Assembly: GCF_014636865.1 (NCBI RefSeq)
Contig: NZ_BMER01000001.1
Location: forward strand, 2,344,718 to 2,408,717
DNA: 64,000 nt
Direction: 5' to 3'
Source of the DNA: Parapedobacter pyrenivorans
GTDB lineage: Bacteria > Bacteroidota > Bacteroidia > Sphingobacteriales > Sphingobacteriaceae
Below the pieces are notes generated by a model. The model was given only the letters and a program-made list of their open reading frames with translations. It searched no databases and was not told the DNA's origin. Below are positions 36,754 to 49,477 of this stretch, in pieces (within the stretch, counting starts at the first letter, position 1; each line of letters opens with the position of its first letter). A program made the position numbers and the translations under genes.

Positions 36754-37840
36754 CGGTTTCCTTCAACAGGGCGCAATCGAATCGCATATCAAGCGTTTGC
36801 TGCACCGCGAGGTGAGAAATAAGGTAAGCAAGCGTGCTTTCCGCACCTTGATTTCGGTTTACGCCGTTCGCCTGCAACCCATCATAGCACCCACCTGTTT
36901 CGGCGTCGTAGAGGCTCATCTGTAAATCGTTTTCACCCAAAAACCATCGATAGGCGGTATACATCGCTTGCATGTGGTCAGGGTTGCCCGTATCACGATA
37001 TACTTGTTGTAGGAGTAACACGGTTGCCATCGCATCAATGGGTTGTTGATCGAACTGTGACGGGATACTGTTGCACTTAAACCATTCAGCGTTGCCGACA
37101 ATGCTTAGGTACTCCTTTTTAAAAGTGTGCTTTTTGAGGAACGCCATGCTTTCAAAGCCCACCTCATAAAATGCCTTGTCATTAAGCAGGTTGCCTGCAC
37201 GCATCATCGAAAGGGGTAATAACGCATTGTCATAGGCAAGCAGTGATTCATACCAATGCCAATCATCATGCCGGTGTGTTTGATACTCATTGTAAAGACG
37301 GGACGAAAGTTTCCGAGTCAATACCATGAGGCCCTCATCCGCAGGCTGACCGTGAAGATAATGGCATAGCCCAAGAATTGTATTGGCAATGCTCCGGATA
37401 GACTTCAATCGCTCGAATTGAGGGATGGCCCTTATGAACAGCTCATAGGCTGCTCGTAAATAAGCATCTTTGGGCGCATAGGCTACCGTATAACCGATCG
37501 CCCAAATGGCGCGGCCAAACGCGTCTTCAGAACCAACGTCGTCTAAGAAATTACGATTGAAGGCCATGAAATTACGGAATGTACCGTCCGGATTCTGCGC
37601 ATACCGTATATAGGCCAGGTAGGTGGGGATATAGGCAAGTGCCGTTTCGTCGTTGAGCTGTCGGTAAGCCATAATTGCCATTAGCAGCGCCCTCGCATTG
37701 TCGTCCAGACAGTACCCTTCGTGGTAGTTAGGGATGCCGTATGTGGCATGTTGAAAGATACCGGTGCTATCTGTAAGCCGTGTGATGTGGTCGAGCTTAA
37801 ATGGGGGTAAGGAATTTTCAGCTATCGTTATTTTCGCCAT
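36704..37840 (-). CDS. Probable (alpha/alpha) barrel protein of a glycan cluster, unknown function
   Basis: Not confidently assigned. Seen: 378 residues from the ATG at 37840 (MAKITIAENSLPPFKLDHI); longer in-frame starts lie across or near the ompH terminator and look non-coding. Repeated helical pairs such as GYCLDDNARALLMAIMAYRQL, GRAIWAIGYTVAYAPKD, WHWYESLLAYDNALLPLSMMRAG and QQPIDAMATVLLLQQVYRDTG suggest a six- or seven-hairpin (alpha/alpha) barrel as in many glycosidases and epimerases. Similar proteins are often annotated as glycosyltransferase because they sit next to GT4 genes. Overlaps the GT4 start by 50 bases. Its gene partners argue for a carbohydrate role. Confidence 0.7.
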   Translation of the reverse strand: MAKITIAENSLPPFKLDHITRLTDSTGIFQHATYGIPNYHEGYCLDDNARALLMAIMAYRQLNDETALAYIPTYLAYIRYAQNPDGTFRNFMAFNRNFLDDVGSEDAFGRAIWAIGYTVAYAPKDAYLRAAYELFIRAIPQFERLKSIRSIANTILGLCHYLHGQPADEGLMVLTRKLSSRLYNEYQTHRHDDWHWYESLLAYDNALLPLSMMRAGNLLNDKAFYEVGFESMAFLKKHTFKKEYLSIVGNAEWFKCNSIPSQFDQQPIDAMATVLLLQQVYRDTGNPDHMQAMYTAYRWFLGENDLQMSLYDAETGGCYDGLQANGVNRNQGAESTLAYLISHLAVQQTLDMRFDCALLKETDEDRNISSDRMAYPTA

Positions 37841-37934
37841 ATTGTTTGGGTAGTTACTTGCGCTGAGGCAAGCAATCATTGCCATAAACAAATAAACACG
37901 TTGTTTGTTTGAAAATACTTCGGGTAGAAAAAAC

Positions 37935-37962
37935 AAAAAGGCTGTCGAGAAACGACAGCCTT
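37935..37962 (-). terminator. Terminator after the OmpH/Skp lipoprotein gene
   Basis: Perfect 10-bp stem AAGGCTGTCG (37938-37947) and CGACAGCCTT (37953-37962) with a 5-nt loop; on the minus strand it is followed by T5 then a T-rich tract. Lies about 43 bases beyond the OmpH-like stop. Confidence 0.88.
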
Positions 37963-38004
37963 GATGTGATGCGCAGCCGGTGCCCCTAATTTAGGGAGGC
38001 GGCG

Positions 38005-41582
<3,578 letters not shown>

Positions 41583-41835
41583 AATGCATAATTGTTGTTT
41601 TTTTCTTTCCCTGCTGAAAGAAGAAATTGGTTTTTAATACTTCCTACCCTCCCCTCGGGTAGATCGCCTCACATCGCAAGTACTAAGTTATGGAATGAAA
41701 ATCCGATATCCAAGGGAATGATAAGATTGTACAATAAGAAGGCAATAAATTCAAATAATGTCCCTTCCTTTCCGCACAACTTTGTACCGTACGGATATGT
41801 GCGTTCGGCAACGAACTTTTATAAATCAATAAGCC
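41583..41835. other. Divergent control region between the AraC regulator and the isomerase gene
   Basis: Inverted repeat CTACCC-N7-GGGTAG at 41644-41662, a -7 like CAACTTTG at 41777-41784 facing right, palindrome CCGTACGG at 41787-41794 and inverted repeat GTTCG-N4-CGAAC at 41803-41816 in the leader. No gene is seen. A regulatory role for the palindromes is inference. Confidence 0.45.
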
Positions 41836-43467
41836 ATGGATACAATCGATCAAAAAAAAGAAATATGGCTGGTGGCAAGCGGCGATTTGCGGTTGGCAGC
41901 CAACCAACTGTGTTGGAAAGCACAGGAAGTGCTGGAAGGGCAATTGGCTGCTGCTATCGGACGACAGGGATGGCACCTGAGACGGGCACATGCTTACGAT
42001 CCGGCAAAGCAGCACGGATTTATTGATTCCCAACGTATGGGTATTGAAGTATTTAAACATATACCAGCCGATGCGCCCTTGATTGTTGCCGAAAGCGTCT
42101 GGCAGTATACCCATCACGTGCTGGCAGGACTGACCACTCACCGAGGGCCTATCCTTACCGTAGCCAATTGGAGTGGCCAATGGCCGGGTTTGGTAGGTAT
42201 GCTCAATTTGAACGGTTCACTTACAAAGGCCGGCGTTACATACAGTACCTTGTGGAGCTTGGATTTTACCGACGACTTTTTCAATAATGGTCTTGCCGAA
42301 TGGTTGAGAAATGGGTTAGTCAGGCATGACCTCCGGCATGTAACGCCTTTCGATCTGGTGAAGATACCTGCCAATGAGGAAGACACAGGCCGGTCTTTCG
42401 CGCAACGGCTCCGTAGCGCAAAGGCGATCATGGGTGTTTTTGACGAAGGCTGTATGGGCATGTACAACGCCATTGTGCCCGATGATCTGCTCCATGCCAT
42501 CGGCATCTTTAAGGAGCGGCTGAGCCAGTCGGCGCTCTATGCACGGATGCGTACGGTAGGCGATGCCGAAGCGGAGGCTGTGCTGCAATGGTTGGTTGAT
42601 AGGGGGATGACGTTTGAATGGGGTGAAGATGATGAAACCGAATTGACCCGGAGGCAAACCGTGGAGCAATGTAAGATGTACATCGCCGCCGTGCGCATCG
42701 CGGCCGATTTTGGCTGCGATACCATCGGTATCCAATACCAACAAGGGCTGAAAGACCTGACGGTGGCCAGTGATCTCGTGGAAGGGCTGCTAAACAACCA
42801 AGAACGGCCGCCCGTCCTCGCTGACAGCGGGGAGGAGCTTTTTGCCGGGGAGGCGATCCCTCATTTCAATGAGGTGGATGAGTGTGCAGGTATCGATGCG
42901 CTGGTGACTCATCGGCTGTGGAAGGAACTGGGCATGGCTGGTGAGAATACCCTGCACGATATTCGCTGGGGCGAACACTATACGGGTGGTGATATCGATG
43001 ACTTTGTGTGGGTATTCCTGATATCCGGAGCGGTACCCGCCGCACATTTTGAAGGTGGGTATGCATCGGCAAGCAGCTGGCGACAGTCACCCATGTATTT
43101 CCGACTGGGAGGGGGTACGCTGCGTGGGGTGAGTAAACCTGGCTCGATTGTCTGGAGCCGTATCTATGTAAAAGACGGCCGACTTCAAGCTGATCTCGGT
43201 GTGGGAAGCGCTGTAAGCTTGCCAGAAGCGGAAACGCAACGGCGGTGGCAGTCAACGTCGCCTGAATGGCCCATCATGCACGCCGTACTCCATGGCGTTG
43301 ACCGCGATCAACTGATGGCCCGCCATCAGGCCAACCATATACATGTCGTATACGCGACCGACGACGAGGCGGCGCACAAGGCCTGCCGCATCAAGGCTGC
43401 CGCATTGGACGAACTGGGTATCAACGTATATTTCTGTGGCAACGTCATCGTGCAGGAGAATGGGTAA
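41836..43467 (+). CDS. L-fucose isomerase-like protein
   Basis: Predicted cytoplasmic sugar isomerase of the FucI/COG2407 group, 543 residues. Seen: a fucose-isomerase-like fold, with [69 protein letters not shown] and the late NHIHVVYA region expected to hold a metal His. Members interconvert aldoses and ketoses such as L-fucose/L-fuculose or D-arabinose/D-ribulose with Mn2+. Partner kinase downstream is of the ribulokinase type, so D-arabinose or L-arabinose-related substrates are possible. Its 3' end overlaps araB by eight bases. Confidence 0.75.
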   Translation: MDTIDQKKEIWLVASGDLRLAANQLCWKAQEVLEGQLAAAIGRQGWHLRRAHAYDPAKQHGFIDSQRMGIEVFKHIPADAPLIVAESVWQYTHHVLAGLTTHRGPILTVANWSGQWPGLVGMLNLNGSLTKAGVTYSTLWSLDFTDDFFNNGLAEWLRNGLVRHDLRHVTPFDLVKIPANEEDTGRSFAQRLRSAKAIMGVFDEGCMGMYNAIVPDDLLHAIGIFKERLSQSALYARMRTVGDAEAEAVLQWLVDRGMTFEWGEDDETELTRRQTVEQCKMYIAAVRIAADFGCDTIGIQYQQGLKDLTVASDLVEGLLNNQERPPVLADSGEELFAGEAIPHFNEVDECAGIDALVTHRLWKELGMAGENTLHDIRWGEHYTGGDIDDFVWVFLISGAVPAAHFEGGYASASSWRQSPMYFRLGGGTLRGVSKPGSIVWSRIYVKDGRLQADLGVGSAVSLPEAETQRRWQSTSPEWPIMHAVLHGVDRDQLMARHQANHIHVVYATDDEAAHKACRIKAAALDELGINVYFCGNVIVQENG

Positions 43468-45127
43468 GGCAGGCGAAAATTTAGTAATCGGACTGGACTT
43501 CGGTACCGATTCCGTGCGGGCATTGTTAGTAGACGCCGCCACAGGTGATGAACGAAACCACGCGGTTAGGATATATCCCCGTTGGAGCAACGGGCTTTAT
43601 TGTGATAACCAGCGGTCTCAGTTCCGTCAGCATCCATTGGACCACATCGAGGCGATGGAAGCGGTTATCCGCGAAGTACTTTCCGGCATTCCAGATGATG
43701 CGATAAACCGTATTCGCGGCTTGTCCGTAGATACGACCGGATCCACGCCCGTTGCGGTAGACCGGCAGGGAATACCCCTCGCGCTGCATCCCGAATTTGC
43801 AGAAAATCCGAATGCGATGTTCGTATTATGGAAGGACCACACGGCCATCGTTGAAGCGGAGGAAATCAATTACCTCGCACATCAATGGGAAACCGATTAT
43901 ACGATGTATTCCGGAGGTAGTTATTCCTCGGAATGGTTTTGGGCCAAGATGCTGCATATCTCGCGAATCGATCCAGCGGTTGCCAGATGTGCCTATTCCT
44001 GGATGGAACACTGTGATTGGATACCCAATCTGCTCTGTGGCTATGACAATGTGCTAACCATGAAGCGGAGCCGGTGTGCGGCGGGGCATAAGGCCATGTG
44101 GCACGCCGAGTTTGGTGGTCTTCCTTCGCAAGAGTTCCTTACCAAACTCGATCCAAGGCTGGAAGGCATCCGTGATCGCCTTTTTCACCAAACCTATACG
44201 TCAAACATAGCCGTCGGTACGATTTCGTCCGAATGGGCCTCACGAACAGGTTTGCCGCAACATGTAAAAGTCGGTATGGGTGCACTGGATGCTCACATGG
44301 GTGCTGTGGGGGGCGTAATTAAACCCTATGCCTTGGTGAAAGTCATTGGTACCTCTACTTGTGATATGTTGATTGCACCGGCCGACCGGCACCGTAATCA
44401 CTTGGTGAAAGGGATTTGTGGCCAGGTGGATGGATCCATTATTCCTGGGATGTTGGGTATGGAGGCAGGGCAGTCGGCTTTTGGCGATCTCTATCACTGG
44501 TTTGCCCGGTTATTGGCCTATCCAATCACGACATTATTAGCCGATACCTTTAATCAGCAGGAACAACAAACGTTAAGCAACCGTATTCTCGCTGCGCTGA
44601 GCGAACATGCCAAGGTGTTGCCAGTGAGGGCAGCAGACGAAGTGACACTGGATTGGGTAAATGGTAGACGTACACCTGATGTAAATCCGACACTCAGTGG
44701 TTGGCTGACGGGTATCCGGCTGGGTACTGATGCTCCACGGTTATTCAAGTCCTTGGTCGAATCCACGGCCTTTGGCTCGAAAGCAATCGTAGACCGCTTT
44801 GAAGCGGAAGGAATCCCTGTGCAGGAAATCATTGCCACCGGCGGTATCAGTAAAAAATCACCTTATGCGATGCAAGTGTTGGCCGATGTACTGGAGCGAC
44901 CCATCAAGACGGTAAGAACCGAGCAAGCCTGTGCATTGGGAACAGCCATGTATGCCGCGGTGGTGGCAGGAATACATCCCGATATAACGGCAGCACAAGA
45001 AGCGATGTCGTCGGGGTTTGAACAGGAATATCACCCCCGACCTGGCCGTTCGACGGTATATCGCCAACTTTATCGCCGTTACGAACAGCTAGCACATATC
45101 CAAGAGAAGCAAATATCCTACAACTAG
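43460..45127 (+). CDS. araB: Ribulokinase-like FGGY kinase
   Basis: Phosphorylates ribulose with ATP. Seen: 555 residues; N-terminal [52 protein letters not shown], the WKDHTA motif, [25 protein letters not shown], and [26 protein letters not shown], all typical of AraB. Length normal. ATG at 43460 overlaps the isomerase stop, implying translational coupling. An AraD-type epimerase or an aldolase is not present nearby, so the next step in the pathway must be elsewhere. The symbol rests on family similarity. Confidence 0.88.
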   Translation: MGKAGENLVIGLDFGTDSVRALLVDAATGDERNHAVRIYPRWSNGLYCDNQRSQFRQHPLDHIEAMEAVIREVLSGIPDDAINRIRGLSVDTTGSTPVAVDRQGIPLALHPEFAENPNAMFVLWKDHTAIVEAEEINYLAHQWETDYTMYSGGSYSSEWFWAKMLHISRIDPAVARCAYSWMEHCDWIPNLLCGYDNVLTMKRSRCAAGHKAMWHAEFGGLPSQEFLTKLDPRLEGIRDRLFHQTYTSNIAVGTISSEWASRTGLPQHVKVGMGALDAHMGAVGGVIKPYALVKVIGTSTCDMLIAPADRHRNHLVKGICGQVDGSIIPGMLGMEAGQSAFGDLYHWFARLLAYPITTLLADTFNQQEQQTLSNRILAALSEHAKVLPVRAADEVTLDWVNGRRTPDVNPTLSGWLTGIRLGTDAPRLFKSLVESTAFGSKAIVDRFEAEGIPVQEIIATGGISKKSPYAMQVLADVLERPIKTVRTEQACALGTAMYAAVVAGIHPDITAAQEAMSSGFEQEYHPRPGRSTVYRQLYRRYEQLAHIQEKQISYN

Positions 45128-45165
45128 CGGCAAAAATAGTAGAGCAGGTTATCGGTGTAAGCCGC

Positions 45166-45173
45166 TATCTTTG
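45166..45173 (+). promoter_or_regulatory. Promoter -7 box for the symporter gene
   Basis: TATCTTTG, exact TAnnTTTG, 32 bases before the symporter ATG; lacks a clear -33 TTTG at 19-21 bp. It may give the transporter independent expression. Confidence 0.45.
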
Positions 45174-45204
45174 TTCCCATAGATCAGTAACCAAAAAGAC
45201 CTTG

Positions 45205-46755
45205 ATGAAGAATCTCCCCGTTATAGATATTGCCGTAATCGTGATCTACTTGTTGGCCATGTTGGTGGTTGGCGTATGGTTTTCACGGAAAAATAAAAGT
45301 TCCGAACAGTTCACTACAGCGTCCGGTCTGATACCGGGCTGGGCGGTGGGCCTTTCGTTGTATGCCACATTCCTGAGCAGTAATACCTTTCTTGGCGTTC
45401 CAGGAAAAGCCTTCGGTTCCAATTGGAATGCACTTGTATTTAGTCTCTCGATGCCCCTTGCGGCATGGGCCGCTGTGAAGTATTTTGTGCCTTTTTATCG
45501 TACGATAGGTGGCGTTTCTGCCTATACGCACTTGGAGCACCGGTTTGGCTCCTGGGCCCGTACGTATGCCGTAGTGTGTTTTCTGCTCACCCAACTAGCC
45601 CGGATGGGATCCATATTTTTCGGTATCGCACTGAGCCTGCAGGCGCTAACAGGATTTGATATGACTACGATTATGGTCGTTACCGGTATCTGTATTGTCA
45701 TCTACACTGTTATGGGGGGTATGGAGGCTGTGATCTGGACGGAGGTGGTGCAAGGCGTCTTGCTCACGTTTGGAGGCTTATTGGTTCTGTATTTGGTCGT
45801 TACCCACATCGATGGCGGTATTTCAAGCATGGTTAACATCGGGCTAGCCGACGGGAAATTCAGCCTTGGCAGTTTCGATATGGACTTTGTAGGGGCCTCA
45901 TTTTGGGTAATTTTGCTATACGGCTTTTTTATCAACCTCAATAATTTCGGCATGGATCAAAATTACGTGCAGCGTTATCATACTGCTACGTCCGCCAAGG
46001 AAGCGGCAAAGTCGGTGTGGTTGTGTGTAAAGATCTACATTCCGATCTCCCTGTTGTTTTTTGTCATTGGGTCAGCGCTTTATGCTTACTACGAACAAAA
46101 TCCCGCGTTGACCGAAACCATCCGGCTGCAGGCCGCGGCAGAACGATTGCCTGCTGGTGCCGCACAAGCCGAAATCAATTCCCTTGCCGGCGCCTTACAG
46201 GCCGAAGACTATGGCGACAAGGTGATGCCGCATTTTATGGTCAATAAGCTGCCGGTAGGCCTGTTGGGGTTAGTGATATCAGCTATTATGGCTGCGGCGA
46301 TGAGCACCATCAGCTCTGGCATGAACGCCTCGGCCACCGTATTCACCGAAGATATATACAAACGGTACATCCGTCCAGATAGCACCAATAAGCAATCGCT
46401 GCGGATGCTGTTTATCGCGACGGGCGTATTTGGCATGCTAGGCATGGTCGCCGGCGTGGGGATGATTGGTGTACAGAGTATATTGGATGTGTGGTGGGAG
46501 TTGTCGGGCATATTTGCGGGCGGCATGCTTGGTCTATTTCTGTTGGGACTTATTAGCAAAAAAGCAGGGAACAGCGATGCCATTATTGCCGTTATTGCTG
46601 GTGTCCTCGCGATTCTTTGGATGACTTTTTCGTATTTGATACCGGAGCAGTACGACTACCTCCGGTACCCCTTGCATGCCAACATGATCATCGTAGTGGG
46701 CACGTTGGTGATTTCGTTGGTGGGATCTGGCTTGGCAAAAATGCGTCGCGTTTGA
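45205..46755 (+). CDS. Sodium:solute symporter (SSS family), sugar transporter-like
   Basis: Sodium-driven transporter with about 13 membrane segments, 516 residues. Seen: MKNLPVIDIAVIVIYLLAMLVVGVWFSRKN, SGLIPGWAVGLSLYATFLSSNTFLGVPGKAFGSNW, GMDQNYVQRY and MAAAMSTISSGMNASATVFTEDIYKRYI, which are SSS hallmarks. Closest relatives include SGLT-type sugar carriers; sequence does not choose the sugar. Placed 77 bases after araB, so it probably brings in the substrate for the isomerase and kinase. An in-frame TTG at 45202 precedes the ATG. Confidence 0.9.
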   Translation: MKNLPVIDIAVIVIYLLAMLVVGVWFSRKNKSSEQFTTASGLIPGWAVGLSLYATFLSSNTFLGVPGKAFGSNWNALVFSLSMPLAAWAAVKYFVPFYRTIGGVSAYTHLEHRFGSWARTYAVVCFLLTQLARMGSIFFGIALSLQALTGFDMTTIMVVTGICIVIYTVMGGMEAVIWTEVVQGVLLTFGGLLVLYLVVTHIDGGISSMVNIGLADGKFSLGSFDMDFVGASFWVILLYGFFINLNNFGMDQNYVQRYHTATSAKEAAKSVWLCVKIYIPISLLFFVIGSALYAYYEQNPALTETIRLQAAAERLPAGAAQAEINSLAGALQAEDYGDKVMPHFMVNKLPVGLLGLVISAIMAAAMSTISSGMNASATVFTEDIYKRYIRPDSTNKQSLRMLFIATGVFGMLGMVAGVGMIGVQSILDVWWELSGIFAGGMLGLFLLGLISKKAGNSDAIIAVIAGVLAILWMTFSYLIPEQYDYLRYPLHANMIIVVGTLVISLVGSGLAKMRRV

Positions 46756-46765
46756 ACCTGGTCAA

Positions 46766-47641
46766 TTAGGACTTGTTCTTCTCCTTTGTCATTTTTTCCT
46801 TGAATCGCGCGATGTCTTTCAGAATTTGATTGGTGTTGTTGCCAAATTCGGATATGTAGCTGGTGGGTATAGAAAAACCTGCTTCTTTTCCAAGGGCAAC
46901 CATCTCGTCGGTCACATGGAATGCTTCCAGTATGATGGTGGGATAAAACGCTTTGTCCGTCACCTGTACCCGTCGTCCCGCCCAGTTCGTGGATAGGTAA
47001 CGCAAAGAAAATGTAACAATAACGATGGCACCTTTGGGCAGTCGTCTGCTGCTTGACCAGTCGATATTGACTTGCTGGTCAATGTTTTTAAAATCGAACA
47101 CCTTTTTGTCTATGATCCTGCTATATTCTTCACGGAAATGAAAAGCGGTGATAGCAATCAAGAAGCTGGGATGATACCTTACAATACCTGACGGATAGCG
47201 GATGTCTTCCATTACGTTAAAGCGGGGTAGGCTGAATTCGAACTGGCCATTGGGGAGTACACGGAAACTCGGCTGTACCGCAACCAGCTTTTCGAATGGG
47301 GCATCCGTGTTGAATTCAAATCCTTTCAATGGGGCGAGATCGGCGTCGTGAAGATTCCGTTCGCCGATATCTTTTTCCGATGTACGGATGCAGGTTGACA
47401 CAGCTGCGGTCAGCCTAGCTGCCATCTTGCCGTCTGCTTCCTCGTACAGGCCGCTGAAAACATCGCGGAGTACTTTGGCTTGTGTGCTCACCAGCCCAAA
47501 CTCCATGGAATTCAGCTTAGTGGCATAGGTTTGCTTTACACGGGCCGGTGCGATTTGCATGACCTGTTTATCGCCCAGTTCGCGATAAACAATGTTATTG
47601 ATTTTGCCCCGGATTTTTCCGTTTTTGTCTTGGGTAGCCAT
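46766..47641 (-). CDS. Protein of unknown function with an unusual upstream leader
   Basis: I do not recognise a domain of known function. Seen: 291 residues from the ATG at 47641 (MATQDKNGKIRGKINNIVYRELGDK). No signal peptide or membrane segments; basic near the start. Motifs QIAPARVKQTYATK, EFGLVSTQAKVLRD, ERNLHDADLAPLKGFEFN and IRYPSGIVRYHPSFLIAITAFHF suggest a compact mixed fold; related Bacteroidota proteins I recall start with the same GKIRGKI.N..Y pattern and are annotated hypothetical. A longer frame reaches 47782 but those 47 residues look non-coding. Expression probably starts far upstream (47968-47999) across a repeat-bearing leader. Confidence 0.65.
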   Translation of the reverse strand: MATQDKNGKIRGKINNIVYRELGDKQVMQIAPARVKQTYATKLNSMEFGLVSTQAKVLRDVFSGLYEEADGKMAARLTAAVSTCIRTSEKDIGERNLHDADLAPLKGFEFNTDAPFEKLVAVQPSFRVLPNGQFEFSLPRFNVMEDIRYPSGIVRYHPSFLIAITAFHFREEYSRIIDKKVFDFKNIDQQVNIDWSSSRRLPKGAIVIVTFSLRYLSTNWAGRRVQVTDKAFYPTIILEAFHVTDEMVALGKEAGFSIPTSYISEFGNNTNQILKDIARFKEKMTKEKNKS

Positions 47642-47802
47642 AAGGTAGATTGTTTTTGTTTTCTGCGTTAAAATTCTTAATTTAGCTTTTCCTTGAAACC
47701 GACTATCCTGTTTTTCATCTAGCTCCGCATCGATTTCGTACCAACAGTACACGTGGGAAATACCTTCTTTGCCATGAACCAAAGGAGAAGCCGTAGTGCA
47801 TC

Positions 47803-47817
47803 CACGGTGAGACCGTG
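47803..47817 (-). promoter_or_regulatory. Hairpin in the leftward leader
   Basis: CACGGT (47803-47808) and ACCGTG (47812-47817) are complementary with a 3-nt loop; a second palindrome TTTACGGTAAA lies at 47820-47830. In the leftward transcript these follow the tandem repeats and precede the gene by about 160 bases. Confidence 0.55.
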
Positions 47818-47833
47818 TATTTACGGTAAAAAG

Positions 47834-47877
47834 TCGGACTCACCTCGGACTCATGTCGGACTCACCTCGGACGCACT
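47834..47877. repeat. Four 11-bp tandem repeats
   Basis: Units 47834-47844, 47845-47855, 47856-47866 and 47867-47877; units 1 and 3 are identical TCGGACTCACC, unit 2 ends ATG and unit 4 reads TCGGACGCACT. The 11-bp period is close to one helical turn. Confidence 0.85.
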
Positions 47878-47958
47878 CCGAATAGGATAGTACGAAGGTA
47901 CGGATAGGGTATAGGTTGGTACGAATGCTCACTGATGATTTTTTAGTTACGTCTCTAG

Positions 47959-47970
47959 TTGGTTAACCAA
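47959..47970. promoter_or_regulatory. 12-bp perfect palindrome at the leftward start site
   Basis: TTGGTTAACCAA, overlapping the end of the -7 box and covering the expected transcription start of the leftward promoter. Placement suits a repressor operator; the binder is unknown. Confidence 0.55.
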
Positions 47971-47999
47971 ATATAGGCAACCGATTTGAGAAAAGCAAA
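47968..47999 (-). promoter_or_regulatory. Strong leftward promoter
   Basis: On the minus strand: TTTG (plus 47996-47999), exactly 20-bp spacer, TATATTTG (plus 47968-47975). Perfect match to TTTG-N19-21-TAnnTTTG. The expected start is near 47961, about 320 bases before the ATG of the unknown gene. Confidence 0.75.
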
Positions 48000-48135
48000 T
48001 TTCATTGACAAACATTCTTTTATTACCGAACCTTAGACACGCAGCTCAGTACATTCCGCTTGGTGCGGTTGAAAAAGCGCTAACATCCTATAATACCCCG
48101 CCAATTTGATATAAAAGTGGGATGGTCTAATGGGA

Positions 48136-48143
48136 TACCTTTG
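48136..48143 (+). promoter_or_regulatory. Promoter -7 box for the metallophosphatase gene
   Basis: TACCTTTG, exact TAnnTTTG, 20 bases before the ATG at 48164. A TTTG at 48105-48108 is too far (27 bp) to be an ideal -33 element. Confidence 0.45.
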
Positions 48144-48163
48144 AGTGAATCAACGATTAAAAA

Positions 48164-49462
48164 ATGATCAAATATTGTTTTACGATAATCAGCTGTCTTT
48201 TTTTTGCAGCTACCGGCAGTTTTTCACAGACGTTAGATCAAGGGTTAACGGATTCGATACCGCGGCGTATCATTTTAAATGTAACGGAGGATTTAGCTAC
48301 TTCGGTCGCAATTAACTGGCAAACGGCGTGCGATGTAAAGGAAAGCTTTGCGGAGATTGCGATCGCCGATGCAGACCCCCGGTTCGTCGAGAAAGCGATC
48401 CGGAAGAAGGCCGAAACCGAGGGGGTAAGTTTAGGAGATACCGTTTCGGCCAACTACCATTCACTGGTCTTCGATAACTTGATCCCCAACACGAAATATG
48501 CCTACCGTGTAGGCCAGGGGAACCATTGGAGTGAATGGTTTCATTTTGTTACGGCCAGCGATCAACCAACTGACTCCTTCCAATTTATCTATTTCGGAGA
48601 CGTACAGGTCAATATCCGCTCACTATGGTCGCGGGTTATACGGGAGGCCTTTGCTAAAGCGCCAAACGCCCGATTGCAGTTATATGCAGGCGATATTATC
48701 AACCGGGCCAACCGGGATGAGGAATGGGCCGACTGGTTTGCGGCAGGCGGTTTCATTCACAGCATGATTCCTGGACTTCCTTCGCCCGGCAATCACGATC
48801 ACTTTAACCTGCCGAACGGTGACAGGGCAGCATCGGTCTTTTGGCGACCCCAGTTTAACCTGCCGCTAAACGGTCCGAAAGGATTGGAAGAAACTTGTTA
48901 TTTTGTCGATGTGCAAGGGGTAAGGTTCATTTCTCTTAATTCGGACCAGGCCGAAGAATCCGATCAGTATCTGGAAGCTCAGCGTGTCTGGTTGGAACGT
49001 GTACTAGCGGATAACCCCAATACCTGGACAGTTATTACCTTTCATCATCCGATTTATTCACCCAAAGGAACGCGGGATAATCAGCGGATGCGGGAGACTT
49101 TTAAACCGCTTTTTGATCGATACGGGGTTGACCTGGTGTTGCAGGGACACGATCATACTTATGCACGGGGCATGAGCAAAATTCCGATGGATGGTAGGGG
49201 GAAAACCTCCGGGACGATGTATGTGGTCTCGGTAAGCGGCCCGAAGATGACCGGCAGCCATGTAGAGAAAAAATCTTGGATGGACCGGTCGGCGATCTAT
49301 ACCCAATTGTTTCAAATTGTCGATGTATCGCCTCAAAAACTTTCGTTTAAGGCGTATCTGGCAACAGGCGAGCTCTACGATGCATTCGATTTGATCAAGC
49401 AGGAAGGAACAATAAACAAGTTAGTTGACCGGGTACCTGATCAAGTGCCGGAACGCCAGTAA
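48164..49462 (+). CDS. Exported metallophosphatase with N-terminal Fn3-like domain, purple acid phosphatase-like
   Basis: Two-metal phosphoesterase, 432 residues. Seen: signal peptide MIKYCFTIISCLFFAATGSFSQ, an Fn3-like domain (about 35-130) with PRRIILNVTEDLATSVAINWQT and NTKYAYRVGQGNHWSEWFHF, then the catalytic domain with the ordered metal motifs YFGDVQV, YAGDIINR, SPGNHDHF, TFHHPIYS and QGHDHTYARG. The layout matches purple acid phosphatases and related ectophosphatases. Substrate unknown; it should act in the periplasm or outside. It is followed after 15 bases by a PafA-type phosphatase. Confidence 0.88.
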   Translation: MIKYCFTIISCLFFAATGSFSQTLDQGLTDSIPRRIILNVTEDLATSVAINWQTACDVKESFAEIAIADADPRFVEKAIRKKAETEGVSLGDTVSANYHSLVFDNLIPNTKYAYRVGQGNHWSEWFHFVTASDQPTDSFQFIYFGDVQVNIRSLWSRVIREAFAKAPNARLQLYAGDIINRANRDEEWADWFAAGGFIHSMIPGLPSPGNHDHFNLPNGDRAASVFWRPQFNLPLNGPKGLEETCYFVDVQGVRFISLNSDQAEESDQYLEAQRVWLERVLADNPNTWTVITFHHPIYSPKGTRDNQRMRETFKPLFDRYGVDLVLQGHDHTYARGMSKIPMDGRGKTSGTMYVVSVSGPKMTGSHVEKKSWMDRSAIYTQLFQIVDVSPQKLSFKAYLATGELYDAFDLIKQEGTINKLVDRVPDQVPERQ

Positions 49463-49477
49463 ATAATACCTATCACA

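Larger units (their letters stand above)
47642..48163. other. Gene-free region with leader, repeats and two divergent promoters
   Basis: 522 bases with no protein gene that I can support. It contains, from left to right: an AT-rich stretch before the leftward gene, a hairpin (47803-47817), four 11-bp tandem repeats (47834-47877), a palindrome (47959-47970), a strong leftward promoter (47968-47999), and a rightward TACCTTTG box (48136-48143) for the phosphatase gene. Several GTACGAA-type repeats lie near 47887-47930. Confidence 0.6.

Noticed and set aside
41592-42026. 144-codon frame across the AraC-isomerase intergenic region
   Set aside because: Overlaps the regulatory region and the isomerase start, with no signal or domain.
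47642-47782. 47-residue extension of the unknown protein
   Set aside because: Composition differs from the rest and the MATQDKNGKIRGKI start fits related proteins I recall.
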